Positions 1-5,421 of a stretch of DNA of 5,805 nt are shown piece by piece; position 1 is the first letter of the stretch; every line of letters begins with the position of its first letter. The notes under the pieces were generated by a model. The model saw only the letters and a list, made by a program, of their open reading frames with translations, was not told where the DNA came from and did not search any database. The translations under genes and the position numbers were made by a program. The stretch lies in the NCBI GenBank assembly GCA_031283145.1, contig JAITCJ010000054.1, positions 1 to 5,805 on the forward strand, in the 5' to 3' direction. Source of the DNA: Holophagales bacterium. GTDB lineage: Bacteria; Acidobacteriota; Holophagae; Holophagales; Holophagaceae.

Positions 1-74
1 AAAGCCCCGGCCACGCTGGAGTCAACGCCCCCGCTGAGCGCGATTGCTATTTTGCCTTTTGAAAGTTTCGTCAT
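1..74 (-). CDS. mnmA: tRNA-specific 2-thiouridylase MnmA, N-terminal fragment
   Basis: Translating the minus strand from the ATG at 74-72 gives MTKLSKGKIAIALSGGVDSS followed by VAGA, after which the gene leaves the window. SGGVDSS is the PP-loop that binds ATP in adenylating enzymes. A start 13 residues before this loop and the SSVA(A/G)A continuation fit MnmA, which thiolates U34 of the tRNAs for Lys, Glu and Gln in the cytoplasm. A GGAG ribosome binding site lies at 80-83, five bases before the ATG. The gene is divergent from glyQ. Other PP-loop enzymes with an N-terminal loop, such as LarE, cannot be excluded from 24 residues. GMP synthase is unlikely because its loop is internal. The motif and start are seen directly; the MnmA assignment is inferred from family knowledge. 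Confidence 0.65.
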   Translation of the reverse strand, partial: MTKLSKGKIAIALSGGVDSSVAGA

Positions 75-97
75 ATCTGCTCCACTGTGGTTTGAGA

Positions 98-111
98 CCC
101 CGGCCACGCTG
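98..111. repeat. 14-bp direct repeat of the mnmA P-loop codons
   Basis: CCCCGGCCACGCTG occurs at 5-18, inside the mnmA P-loop coding sequence (codons for SSVAG on the minus strand), and again at 98-111 in its upstream leader. The copies are 93 bp apart in the same orientation. The match is exact over 14 bases, with no clear similarity beyond. It may be a small local duplication or chance. Confidence 0.5.
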
Positions 112-156
112 CGGATACGGCTTCGCAAGCATTCCACTAGGCCGGAACAGCCCCGT

Positions 157-270
157 GCCCCGCCTTGAAAGGCGGGGTATCACTTGCGGGGCGGATGTTT
201 GGCAGGGGATGCAAACCCCTGCCAAACATTGATAGCGCATGAGCCTGAAGCCCCATGCCTCCTTATTGCT
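157..270 (-). repeat. Triple-palindrome repeat, copy 1
   Basis: Copy 1 of a ~114-bp element that recurs inverted at 5691-5805, with about 9 differences over the roughly 100-bp palindromic part and a further identical AGCAATAAGG at one end (minus strand here, 270-261). It holds three palindromes in a row. The first is CCCCGCCTT/AAGGCGGGG (158-166 with 169-177, 2-base loop). The second is a perfect 14-bp stem ATGTTTGGCAGGGG (195-208) with its complement at 216-229 and a 7-base loop. The third, at 237-258, is degraded here but perfect in copy 2. The element fills the mnmA/glyQ intergenic region. Read on the minus strand it is open and encodes residues such as [19 protein letters not shown], matching the tail that copy 2 adds to the antitoxin. 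The ATG at 239, sometimes usable as an upstream glyQ start, lies inside it. Confidence 0.9.
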
Positions 271-304
271 AATACTCAATTATACGCAGTTGACTAAACT
301 TGTA

Positions 305-332
305 TTAGTACACAGGCAACATGCTGTAAAAT
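305..332 (+). promoter_or_regulatory. Possible glyQS promoter
   Basis: TAAAAT at 327-332 matches five of six bases of the sigma-70 -10 box and lies 24 bases before the glyQ ATG. The best-spaced -35 candidate, TTAGTA at 305-310 (16-base spacer), is poor. A better-looking TTGACT at 290-295 is 31 bases away, too far to pair with it. The segment is AT-rich and lies between repeat copy 1 and glyQ, where a promoter is expected. Weak call. Confidence 0.25.
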
Positions 333-355
333 CAATAGTTTCTGCGGGACTGAAC

Positions 356-1246
356 ATGCGCGTCCAGGAATTGATTCTGAAACTTCAAAACTATTGGGCC
401 GAGAGGGGCTGCCTCGTGGGTCAGCCCTACGACATCGAAAAGGGCGCGGGTACCATGAACCCGCTCACTTTTTTCGGGGCGCTGGGGACAAAACCCTGGA
501 ACGTGGGCTATGTAGAACCAAGCCGCCGCCCTGGCGACGGGAGGTACGGCGAAAATCCTTTCAGGGTTTATAAGCATCTGCAATTTCAGGTAATCCTGAA
601 GCCAAGCCCGGCAAAGGTTCAGGATATGTACATTGATTCCCTAGAAGCCCTTGGCGTTGATATGACCGCGCACGATCTGCGCTTTGAGGAAGACAACTGG
701 GAATCTCCCACTTTGGGCGCCTGGGGAGTAGGTTGGCAGGTGGTTTTGGACGGCATGGAAATCAGCCAGTTCACATATTTTCAGCAAGTCGCCGGATCAG
801 ACTGCCGCCCCGTTTCAGCCGAACTAACCTATGGCATCGAGCGCATATGTATGTTCTTGAGCGGCATTGACAATATGTTTGACCTAATCTGGGGCAATGT
901 TCGTACAGATCAAGGGCTGTTCCCTGTTAGTTACGGCGAGGTTCGCCGCAGGGAGGAGTTTGAGCTGAGCGCTTACAGTTTTGAGCACGCCGATTTGGAC
1001 TTGCACAAGTATCTGTTCAATGCCTATGAAAAAGAGGGGTGGCGCTTAGTCGGCGACTTGGGACACTACTTGTCCGCCTATGAGCAGGCGCTTAAAATGA
1101 GCCACACCTTTAATGTTCTGGACGCCAGGGGCGCTGTGAGCACAACCGAGCGCCCGGGAATTATCAAGCGCGTGCGCGATTTAGCCTGCGCCTGCGCAAA
1201 GGTCTATTTGGAGCTTGAGGCTGACAAAACCTCAACCGAGGCGTGA
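356..1246 (+). CDS. glyQ: Glycyl-tRNA synthetase alpha subunit
   Basis: GlyQ is the catalytic alpha chain of the alpha2beta2 glycyl-tRNA synthetase, which activates glycine with ATP and charges tRNA-Gly in the cytoplasm. The protein from this start is 296 aa, close to the 303 aa of E. coli GlyQ. Hallmarks are [20 protein letters not shown] (residues 11-30), [19 protein letters not shown] with [11 protein letters not shown] (class II motif 2, about 52-85), [17 protein letters not shown] (111-127), [14 protein letters not shown] (134-147), the motif 3 region [15 protein letters not shown] (156-170) and [12 protein letters not shown] (255-266). The ATG at 356 is chosen because family homology begins at [11 protein letters not shown]. 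The frame stays open to an ATG at 239, but those 39 extra codons include repeat sequence and match nothing in the family. The ribosome site is weak (GGGA at 346-349). The TGA is one base before the glyS ATG, so the two form an operon. No T-box or riboswitch was seen upstream. Confidence 0.97.
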   Translation: MRVQELILKLQNYWAERGCLVGQPYDIEKGAGTMNPLTFFGALGTKPWNVGYVEPSRRPGDGRYGENPFRVYKHLQFQVILKPSPAKVQDMYIDSLEALGVDMTAHDLRFEEDNWESPTLGAWGVGWQVVLDGMEISQFTYFQQVAGSDCRPVSAELTYGIERICMFLSGIDNMFDLIWGNVRTDQGLFPVSYGEVRRREEFELSAYSFEHADLDLHKYLFNAYEKEGWRLVGDLGHYLSAYEQALKMSHTFNVLDARGAVSTTERPGIIKRVRDLACACAKVYLELEADKTSTEA

Positions 1247-1247
1247 T

Positions 1248-3317
1248 ATGACTGATACCAAAACTCTATTGCTGGAACTGCACTGCGAGGAAATCCCCGC
1301 CAGATTTTTAAAGCCATTGAGCTGTGAGTTCGCGGACGCGTTTGTGAGCTTTGCGGCTGAACAAAAGCTGGGCGCTCCGACAGTTCAGGCGATTTTCAGT
1401 CCAAGGAAATTGGCCTGGCGCGCTAAGGGGCTTTTGACGGCCCAGTCAGACCGACACGAAACACAAGTTGGCCCCCCGCGGCGCGTGTGCGTTGATGAAT
1501 CCGGCAACCCGACAATTCAGGGGCGGAAGTTCGCCGAAAAGTGGGGCGTGGATTTTTCAGCGGTTCGCTTTGAGCGGCCCGAAGGCAAAAAAGAGCCGTG
1601 CGCCATTGCGGAAATATTAAAGCCGGGCCGTTCAGCCGTTGAAATTTTTTCCGACAGCCTGCCCAAGCTGATTTCCGGTCTGCACGTCCCAAAGGCTATG
1701 CGCTGGGGTAATTCCTCCTACGAGTTTGTCCGCCCCATACGCTCCATACTGTGCGTTTTCGGGTCTGACGTTGTGCCTTTCACTGTTGACGGCGTTGAAA
1801 GCGGAAATACCACTTGGGGTCATCGCCTCTATCACCGCCATAGCCAAAGCCCATTGGTTGTTGATTCCCCGGAAAAGTATGAAGCCGTCTTAAAAGACGG
1901 CGGCGTAATCGCCTCATTTGACGAGCGCAAAAGGGCAATCGCTGAACAGCTTGACGCCAAAGCCCTGGAAACAGGCGGCAGACCCGTGGCCGATGAAGAA
2001 CTGCTGGACACTCTGGCGCTGATAGTTGAATGGCCGACCGTGCTGCGCGGCGGATTTCCCGCCGAATTTATGGACTTACCAAAGGAAGTCCTGGTGACAA
2101 GCCTGAAAGAGCACCAAAAAGCCTTTTGTGTAGAAAAACCGGACAGCGCGGATCTATTGCCGTACTTCCTGAGCATAGCCAACAGACCGGACGACCCCAG
2201 TGGTTTAGTTGCCGCCGGTAACGAGTGGGTACTAAAAGCGCGGCTGTACGACGCTAGGTTTTTCTTCGCGGAAGATCAGCGATCCCACCTTTCCGAACTC
2301 GCGCCAAAGCTGGACGCGCTCACTTTCCACCGTGAGCTGGGCAGTTACGCTGAAAAAGCGCGGCGAATTTCGACAATAGCCCAAGCCCTTGCCGCGCGCC
2401 TAAAACTCGACGCTGCTCAAGCCAAAACAGCGGCGGAGCTATGCAAGGCCGACCTCGTGACATTGATGGTCGGCGAATTTCCTGAATTACAGGGCATAAT
2501 GGGCGGCTACTACCTCAGACTGAAAGGCGCGCCCGAACCCGTCTGCGCGGCTGTGGCCGAACACTATCAACCCATGAGCAATGACGCGCCACTGCCGAAT
2601 TCCAGACTCGGCGCTGTTTTGGCGATAGCCGACAAACTGGATACCCTGGCGGGCTGTTTTGCCATAGGTCAGATTCCATCAGGCTCAAAAGACCCCCTGG
2701 CCCTGCGCCGCGCCGGAATGGGCGTCACGCGGATTATCTGGGAAAAAGGCTTGGATATTTCAATAAATACCCTGATAGACCTGGGTTTGGAAACCATTGC
2801 CGAAAAAGTCAAAAACCCGCCGAAAGACACAAAACAGGCATTGACGGCCTTTTTTAAGGACCGTGCCGCCTATCAACTGGAGCTTTCCAACATCCCAGCC
2901 TCGGTAAGAAATTCAGCCCTGGCCGCGGGATGGATGGACTTAAACGACCTCAAAGCCCGCTGCGAAGCGCTGTCGGCTTTTGCCGAAGACCAGCGCTTCA
3001 CGAGCCTCGCCCAAAGCGCCAAGCGCATCGGCAACATACTCAAAGACGAAGAACCGCTTCAAAGCTTCAGCCCCGACCTGTTGGAACAGCCCGAAGAAAA
3101 AGCGCTGGCCCAGCGTCTTAACGCCATTGAGTCTGCCGCCGATTACGCCGCGTTATTGCCACTCCTGGCCGATTTAGCCCAGCCGCTGGAAGATTTTTTC
3201 AACGCCGTAATGGTCAAGTGCGAAAATCCCGACCTGCGAAACGCTAGAATGGCGCTGCTCAACCGCCTGAGAAAAGCGTTTATGAGAGCGGCGGATTTCA
3301 GCCTGTGGCGCGACTGA
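1248..3317 (+). CDS. glyS: Glycyl-tRNA synthetase beta subunit
   Basis: GlyS is the beta chain of the heterotetrameric glycyl-tRNA synthetase. It recognises and positions tRNA-Gly for the alpha chain. The protein is 689 aa, the same length as E. coli GlyS. Family landmarks are LLLELHCEEIPARFLKPL (residues 7-24), FSPRKLAWRAKGL (50-62), HVPKAMRWG (146-154), FVRPIRSILCVFG (160-172), LALIVEWPTVL (256-266), SLKEHQKAF (285-293), RLYDARFFFAEDQ (332-344), LGSYAEKARRI (364-374), FPELQGIMGGYY (411-422), PNSRLGAVLAIADKLDTLAG (450-469) and SKDPLALRRAGMGVTRII (480-497). The last ~110 residues form the DALR-type anticodon-binding domain, including NALL-like AKRIGNILKD (591-600) and ARMALLNRLRKAF (666-678). 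The ATG at 1248 is preferred over one at 1215 because homology starts at MTDTKTLL and GAGG at 1238-1241 sits six bases upstream. The gene starts one base after glyQ, so translation is probably coupled. It appears complete and intact. Confidence 0.97.
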   Translation: MTDTKTLLLELHCEEIPARFLKPLSCEFADAFVSFAAEQKLGAPTVQAIFSPRKLAWRAKGLLTAQSDRHETQVGPPRRVCVDESGNPTIQGRKFAEKWGVDFSAVRFERPEGKKEPCAIAEILKPGRSAVEIFSDSLPKLISGLHVPKAMRWGNSSYEFVRPIRSILCVFGSDVVPFTVDGVESGNTTWGHRLYHRHSQSPLVVDSPEKYEAVLKDGGVIASFDERKRAIAEQLDAKALETGGRPVADEELLDTLALIVEWPTVLRGGFPAEFMDLPKEVLVTSLKEHQKAFCVEKPDSADLLPYFLSIANRPDDPSGLVAAGNEWVLKARLYDARFFFAEDQRSHLSELAPKLDALTFHRELGSYAEKARRISTIAQALAARLKLDAAQAKTAAELCKADLVTLMVGEFPELQGIMGGYYLRLKGAPEPVCAAVAEHYQPMSNDAPLPNSRLGAVLAIADKLDTLAGCFAIGQIPSGSKDPLALRRAGMGVTRIIWEKGLDISINTLIDLGLETIAEKVKNPPKDTKQALTAFFKDRAAYQLELSNIPASVRNSALAAGWMDLNDLKARCEALSAFAEDQRFTSLAQSAKRIGNILKDEEPLQSFSPDLLEQPEEKALAQRLNAIESAADYAALLPLLADLAQPLEDFFNAVMVKCENPDLRNARMALLNRLRKAFMRAADFSLWRD

Positions 3318-3320
3318 TAT

Positions 3321-3349
3321 AGCAACTTTTGCTTTTATCTAAAGTTGTT
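3321..3349 (+). terminator. Weak stem-loop after glyS
   Basis: AGCAACTTT (3321-3329) pairs with AAAGTTGTT (3341-3349) over nine base pairs, one a G-U, around an 11-base loop. It starts four bases after the glyS stop, which fits an operon end. The stem is AT-rich and no run of T follows it, so it is a poor intrinsic terminator by usual criteria. Confidence 0.3.
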
Positions 3350-3409
3350 GACTTCCAAAAACTTTATTTCATGCTAAATCAACGTGCGCAATGCGCGAAA
3401 GAGAAACCC

Positions 3410-3682
3410 ATGGTATCAACTTACTGCTTACCCTGTCACTATCGCTTGCGAGTCCGCTGCCAGACTACTCCCTTTGAAGGAGAAGGTGGTAACGCAACTG
3501 ACGTCCCCGCTGCCGGGGCAGTATGTTTCTATTATTGTAAGATGAGCGATGGTAATTACAATTTTCTATGGCATGGGTCAGTCACAACATCAGTTGTGAC
3601 CCGTGATGAGGTTATTGCGGCGCTGTATAACCGCGATTCTGGACAAAGTTCTGTTCATGATTGCGCGGAAGTAATGGTATAA
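3410..3682 (+). CDS. Small hypothetical protein with Cys/His motifs
   Basis: An open frame of 90 aa from the ATG at 3410, or 103 aa from the ATG at 3371, ends at the TAA 3680-3682. I do not recognise it. It begins MVSTYCLPCHYRLRV, which contains a CxxCH string, and has further cysteines in VCFYYCK and HDCAEVMV. There is no signal peptide, so a c-type haem site is unlikely. The second half (SDGNYNFLWHGSVTTSVV, then TRDEVIAALYNRDSGQSS) has protein-like composition and regular codons. The 3410 start has only a weak GAGA upstream, and the 3371 start has none. The stop is four bases before the next ATG, so it could be coupled to the secreted protein gene. If it is not a gene, 3318-3686 is non-coding with a weak stem-loop and short palindromes. 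A gene remnant is equally possible. Confidence 0.4.
   Translation: MVSTYCLPCHYRLRVRCQTTPFEGEGGNATDVPAAGAVCFYYCKMSDGNYNFLWHGSVTTSVVTRDEVIAALYNRDSGQSSVHDCAEVMV
3581..3600. repeat. Perfect 8-bp palindrome inside the small ORF
   Basis: GTCACAAC (3581-3588) and GTTGTGAC (3593-3600) are perfect complements around the loop ATCA. The outer GGTCA/TGACC (3576-3580 and 3597-3601) offers an alternative pairing. It could be an operator-like dyad or an RNA hairpin 86 bases before the secreted-protein ATG. No regulator can be named. Confidence 0.5.
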
Positions 3683-3683
3683 T
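3675..3683 (+). promoter_or_regulatory. Consensus extended -10 box next to a start codon
   Basis: TGGTATAAT at 3675-3683 is a perfect extended -10 (TGn plus TATAAT). The best -35 candidate is TTCATG at 3654-3659 with an 18-base spacer, matching only three of six bases. Transcription would start near 3690, just after the ATG at 3687, so it could only serve that start as a leaderless or mis-set one. It overlaps the stop codon of the small upstream ORF. It may be chance. Confidence 0.3.
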
Positions 3684-3686
3684 TAT

Positions 3687-4919
3687 ATGCGCTTTGTTTT
3701 TAACTCAATCTTAAAAGCCATCATATTCTTAAATGGACTGATGGCATTTGCGCAACAGTCGGCTCCAGGTCAGTGGGTTGACGGTTTGTACCTTGTACAT
3801 CAACCACCTGCTATTTTTACTTCGAGATACTTTATAGACGAGAACGACCGAATTAATAGGGTAATTTCCAACCTCTCGAAAGCTGTGGACTTTCCTATTC
3901 CACTCAAATACCGTGACCGATCTTTTAACCAATTTTGGCATAATGATGGGTTATATACGTGTTCGGCTGGAAGTGGATCAGTAGAAACGAATGAGGATGG
4001 AACAATAACCAGACGTCATATTTTTGCTAAGTGGCAAGATGATGAATGGTTTTTTTTAGGTGAACACAAGACAACAAACAAAGCAGATTTTTTATTTGCT
4101 ATACCCTGTGACAATGATCGGTTTGTCGTTGTTTCTAATATGACAGACCTAACCAACAACAATCGGCCGGATCGTACACCTTTTTTCAAAATGTCCCTTC
4201 TTGCGGATAAAAAAGAAATCAGGTTGGATAGCTCTATTGACCATGGGCAGGACGAATTACGACCATACATGTCTGACGACAGGTGTTTCAGATTAGCTTT
4301 TGGCAGCCACTGTGCTGTAACAGATTCCCATGCCTTTCTTGTTAATCGTAACACGGGGCTGTACTGGGTTTTCTCTTTGGGAAACGCTTCTTTGATAAAA
4401 GCTGGTCATATCTTTAAGCAGATCACGCCGGAAATGATTGTAAATAATAATTTTCGATTTCCTATCACTAATAGTTTAATTTTATGTGTCAATCCCGAAA
4501 TAAATGGAACCGTGTTGGTCGCGGGGTTAGACGAGGCTTTTTATTTGACTGAGACGAGCAATCTGGACGAAGAAATAAAGGCGCTGACAACCAATACCAG
4601 AGGCATGACAATTAATGATCTTAACAATTATGAACAGAAACGCAGAGAGGAAATCGCCCGCGGTAATCCATACATTGTCTGGTACCGAATACATCCCGAA
4701 AATGGAAGGGTTGAGAAGTTGGATGGAGCGCCCGAAGGCGGCTCGCTTTTAAGAGAGGGCGGAAAAAATGACTCATGGCAGCCCATGCCCGACGGCTCGG
4801 TGAAATTGGGTTGGAATGAAGATAAAATTCGGGAGAAATCAAATCAAAATAGTGCTGGCACACCAACTGAATCTTCGCCTCAGACTAAAACGATCCAAAA
4901 TAATACAACAACTAAGTAA
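3687..4919 (+). CDS. Secreted or periplasmic hypothetical protein
   Basis: A 410-aa protein I cannot place in a named family. The N-terminus MRFVFNSILKAIIFLNGLMA followed by FAQQ is a typical Sec signal peptide, with cleavage expected after residue 22 (AFA|QQ). No other membrane segment is apparent, so the mature protein is probably periplasmic or exported. The body has regularly spaced aromatic strands, for example GQWVDGLYLV (28-37), WQDDEWFFLG (116-125), RFVVVSNMTD (145-154), GLYWVFSLG (224-232) and PYIVWYRIHPENGRVEKLDG (328-347), suggesting a beta-rich and possibly propeller-like fold (inference). Four cysteines lie in the mature chain before residue 210 (92, 141, 200, 209) and one at 267. 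The tail from about 385 is low-complexity Thr, Asn, Ser and Gln. No ribosome site precedes the ATG, and TATAAT lies just upstream. It is much AT-richer than glyQS: one sampled 60-base line is about 33% GC against about 60% in glyS. That suggests different ancestry or weaker constraint. Confidence 0.8.
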   Translation: MRFVFNSILKAIIFLNGLMAFAQQSAPGQWVDGLYLVHQPPAIFTSRYFIDENDRINRVISNLSKAVDFPIPLKYRDRSFNQFWHNDGLYTCSAGSGSVETNEDGTITRRHIFAKWQDDEWFFLGEHKTTNKADFLFAIPCDNDRFVVVSNMTDLTNNNRPDRTPFFKMSLLADKKEIRLDSSIDHGQDELRPYMSDDRCFRLAFGSHCAVTDSHAFLVNRNTGLYWVFSLGNASLIKAGHIFKQITPEMIVNNNFRFPITNSLILCVNPEINGTVLVAGLDEAFYLTETSNLDEEIKALTTNTRGMTINDLNNYEQKRREEIARGNPYIVWYRIHPENGRVEKLDGAPEGGSLLREGGKNDSWQPMPDGSVKLGWNEDKIREKSNQNSAGTPTESSPQTKTIQNNTTTK

Positions 4920-4953
4920 TGATATAAGGATTATTCAAATCTAAAGAGATTGA

Positions 4954-4987
4954 GCGTTGACACCGAAACGAAGTGTTTATGAAACGC
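4954..4987. repeat. Imperfect inverted repeat after the secreted-protein gene
   Basis: GCGTT (4954-4958) pairs with AACGC (4983-4987) and ACAC (4960-4963) with GTGT (4973-4976), making an interrupted stem. No T-run follows, so it is not a convincing terminator. A perfect TTGACA (4957-4962) lies within it, with TATGAA 15 bases downstream (4978-4983), so a weak promoter reading toward the toxin region is another possibility. Nothing else was recognised in 4920-5056. Confidence 0.35.
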
Positions 4988-5056
4988 CCAAAAGGTACCA
5001 CAATGTTTATGGATAGACTAAAATGCCAGTTTTTAAGAAATCAGAATACTTCACTC

Positions 5057-5104
5057 ATACCAACTTGCAATCAAACGGCATTACGTTTGATTGCAAGTTG
5101 GTAT
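5057..5104. repeat. Hairpin 1: perfect 21-bp stem
   Basis: Positions 5057-5077 are the exact reverse complement of 5084-5104, with the 6-base loop GCATTA between. The arm starts ATACCAACTTGCAATC and no mismatch occurs in 21 bp. No T-run follows and the arms are only moderately GC-rich, so a mobile-element or structured-RNA origin fits better than an intrinsic terminator. Confidence 0.9.
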
Positions 5105-5105
5105 A

Positions 5106-5123
5106 GCGGCGAGCAATCGCCGC
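5106..5123. repeat. Hairpin 2: 7-bp stem with GCAA loop
   Basis: GCGGCGA (5106-5112) and TCGCCGC (5117-5123) pair perfectly around GCAA, a GNRA-type tetraloop if transcribed. It begins one base after hairpin 1 ends. Confidence 0.8.
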
Positions 5124-5127
5124 CCGT

Positions 5128-5169
5128 AAGTTTTTGAAAAATCAGGGTTCCCCTGTTTTTCAAAAACTT
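5128..5169. repeat. Hairpin 3: 19-bp stem with one bulge
   Basis: AAGTTTTTGAAAAA (5128-5141) pairs with TTTTTCAAAAACTT (5156-5169). After a single bulged T at 5142, CAGGG (5143-5147) pairs with CCCTG (5151-5155) around the loop TTC. The TTG that opens the toxin reading frame (5134) is inside the left arm. Confidence 0.85.
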
Positions 5170-5421
5170 TGGCGCTTTAGCGTTCAATGTCAATTGAACG
5201 CGACTTGGTATCAGTGGCTTAAAAACCTTGACCATAGTGTACAAGGCCGCATTGCTCGCAAAATAGATCGCGCGAGAAATGGCAATCTTGGTGACTATGA
5301 ATCCGTTGGCGATGGTATTTCTGAGATGCGCTTACACTTCGGCCCAGGCTACCGACTATACTATTATCAGCAAGGCGAAGACATTTATCGCTTTTTGTGT
5401 GGCGGAAACAAAGATACATAG
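5134..5421 (+). CDS. RelE/HigB-like toxin (HI1419 type), altered at both ends
   Basis: This is the toxin of a type II toxin-antitoxin pair, of the RelE/ParE superfamily, phage-derived Gp49-like group. Members of this fold are typically ribosome-dependent mRNA interferases. The conserved core is clear: WYQWLKNLDHSVQGRIARKI (residues 25-44), GNLGDYESVGDGISEMRLHF then GPGYRLYYYQQG (50-81), and the family ending RFLCGGNKDT (86-95). Two things are odd. Residues 1 to about 26 are read from the four-hairpin array, from a TTG with no ribosome site. Normally a short beta-strand of about 12 residues precedes the WL motif. At the other end a TAG at 5419 stops the frame where relatives continue; see the separate entry. 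TTG at 5194 would give a 75-aa protein without the first strand. The antitoxin lies just downstream in the usual toxin-first order. Family assignment is firm; activity is doubtful. Confidence 0.8.
   Translation: MKNQGSPVFQKLWRFSVQCQLNATWYQWLKNLDHSVQGRIARKIDRARNGNLGDYESVGDGISEMRLHFGPGYRLYYYQQGEDIYRFLCGGNKDT
5180..5201. repeat. Hairpin 4: perfect 9-bp stem
   Basis: GCGTTCAAT (5180-5188) and ATTGAACGC (5193-5201) pair exactly around GTCA. The other candidate toxin start, TTG at 5194, lies in the right arm, so translation there would be hindered by the hairpin if it forms in the RNA. Confidence 0.8.

Larger units (their letters stand above)
5057..5211. repeat. Four-hairpin palindromic array, MITE-like
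   Basis: This 155-bp block is almost entirely self-complementary. It holds four separate hairpins: 5057-5104, 5106-5123, 5128-5169 and 5180-5201. The outer ends are inverted: ATACCAA at 5057-5063 and TTGGTAT at 5205-5211. The final 20 or so bases, reverse-complemented, resemble the arm of the first hairpin at about 15 of 21 positions, so the block may be built from diverged units. It encodes no transposase, and no target-site duplication is visible at its ends. It runs straight into the toxin coding sequence. A non-autonomous mobile element or a REP/BIME-like composite are the likely readings. Confidence 0.75.

Noticed and set aside
157..229. Back-to-back palindromes as a bidirectional terminator for mnmA or glyQ
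   Set aside because: Both genes start here rather than end here, no T-runs follow, and the same hairpins recur as a repeat at 5691.
22..279. 85-codon minus-strand open frame
   Set aside because: It is repeat copy 1 read as protein and then runs antiparallel over the mnmA start. It has no ribosome site, and its opening TTG lies just outside the repeat.
239..355. 39-codon upstream extension of glyQ from the ATG at 239
   Set aside because: The first codons lie in repeat copy 1 and the extension matches no GlyQ. Homology begins at the ATG at 356.
271..355. T-box or glycine riboswitch before glyQ
   Set aside because: The space between repeat and gene is about 85 bases. No T-box sequence, aptamer-like structure or terminator was recognised.
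1215..1247. Earlier glyS start at 1215, overlapping glyQ
   Set aside because: GlyS homology begins at MTDTKTLL from 1248, where GAGG is correctly spaced.
3348..3379. Promoter from TTGACT at 3348-3353
   Set aside because: At 17 bases the -10 would be ATGCTA, which does not resemble TATAAT. TAAATC is 21 bases away.
3391..3477. Short frame reading MREREThgin.. with a hydrophobic stretch
   Set aside because: Only 28 codons, no ribosome site, and it overlaps a longer plausible frame.
5003..5137. 44-codon ORF from the ATG at 5003
   Set aside because: More than half is palindrome sequence, with no ribosome site and no family resemblance.
5057..5201. CRISPR array
   Set aside because: The hairpins differ in sequence and length, and there are no regular direct repeats or spacers.
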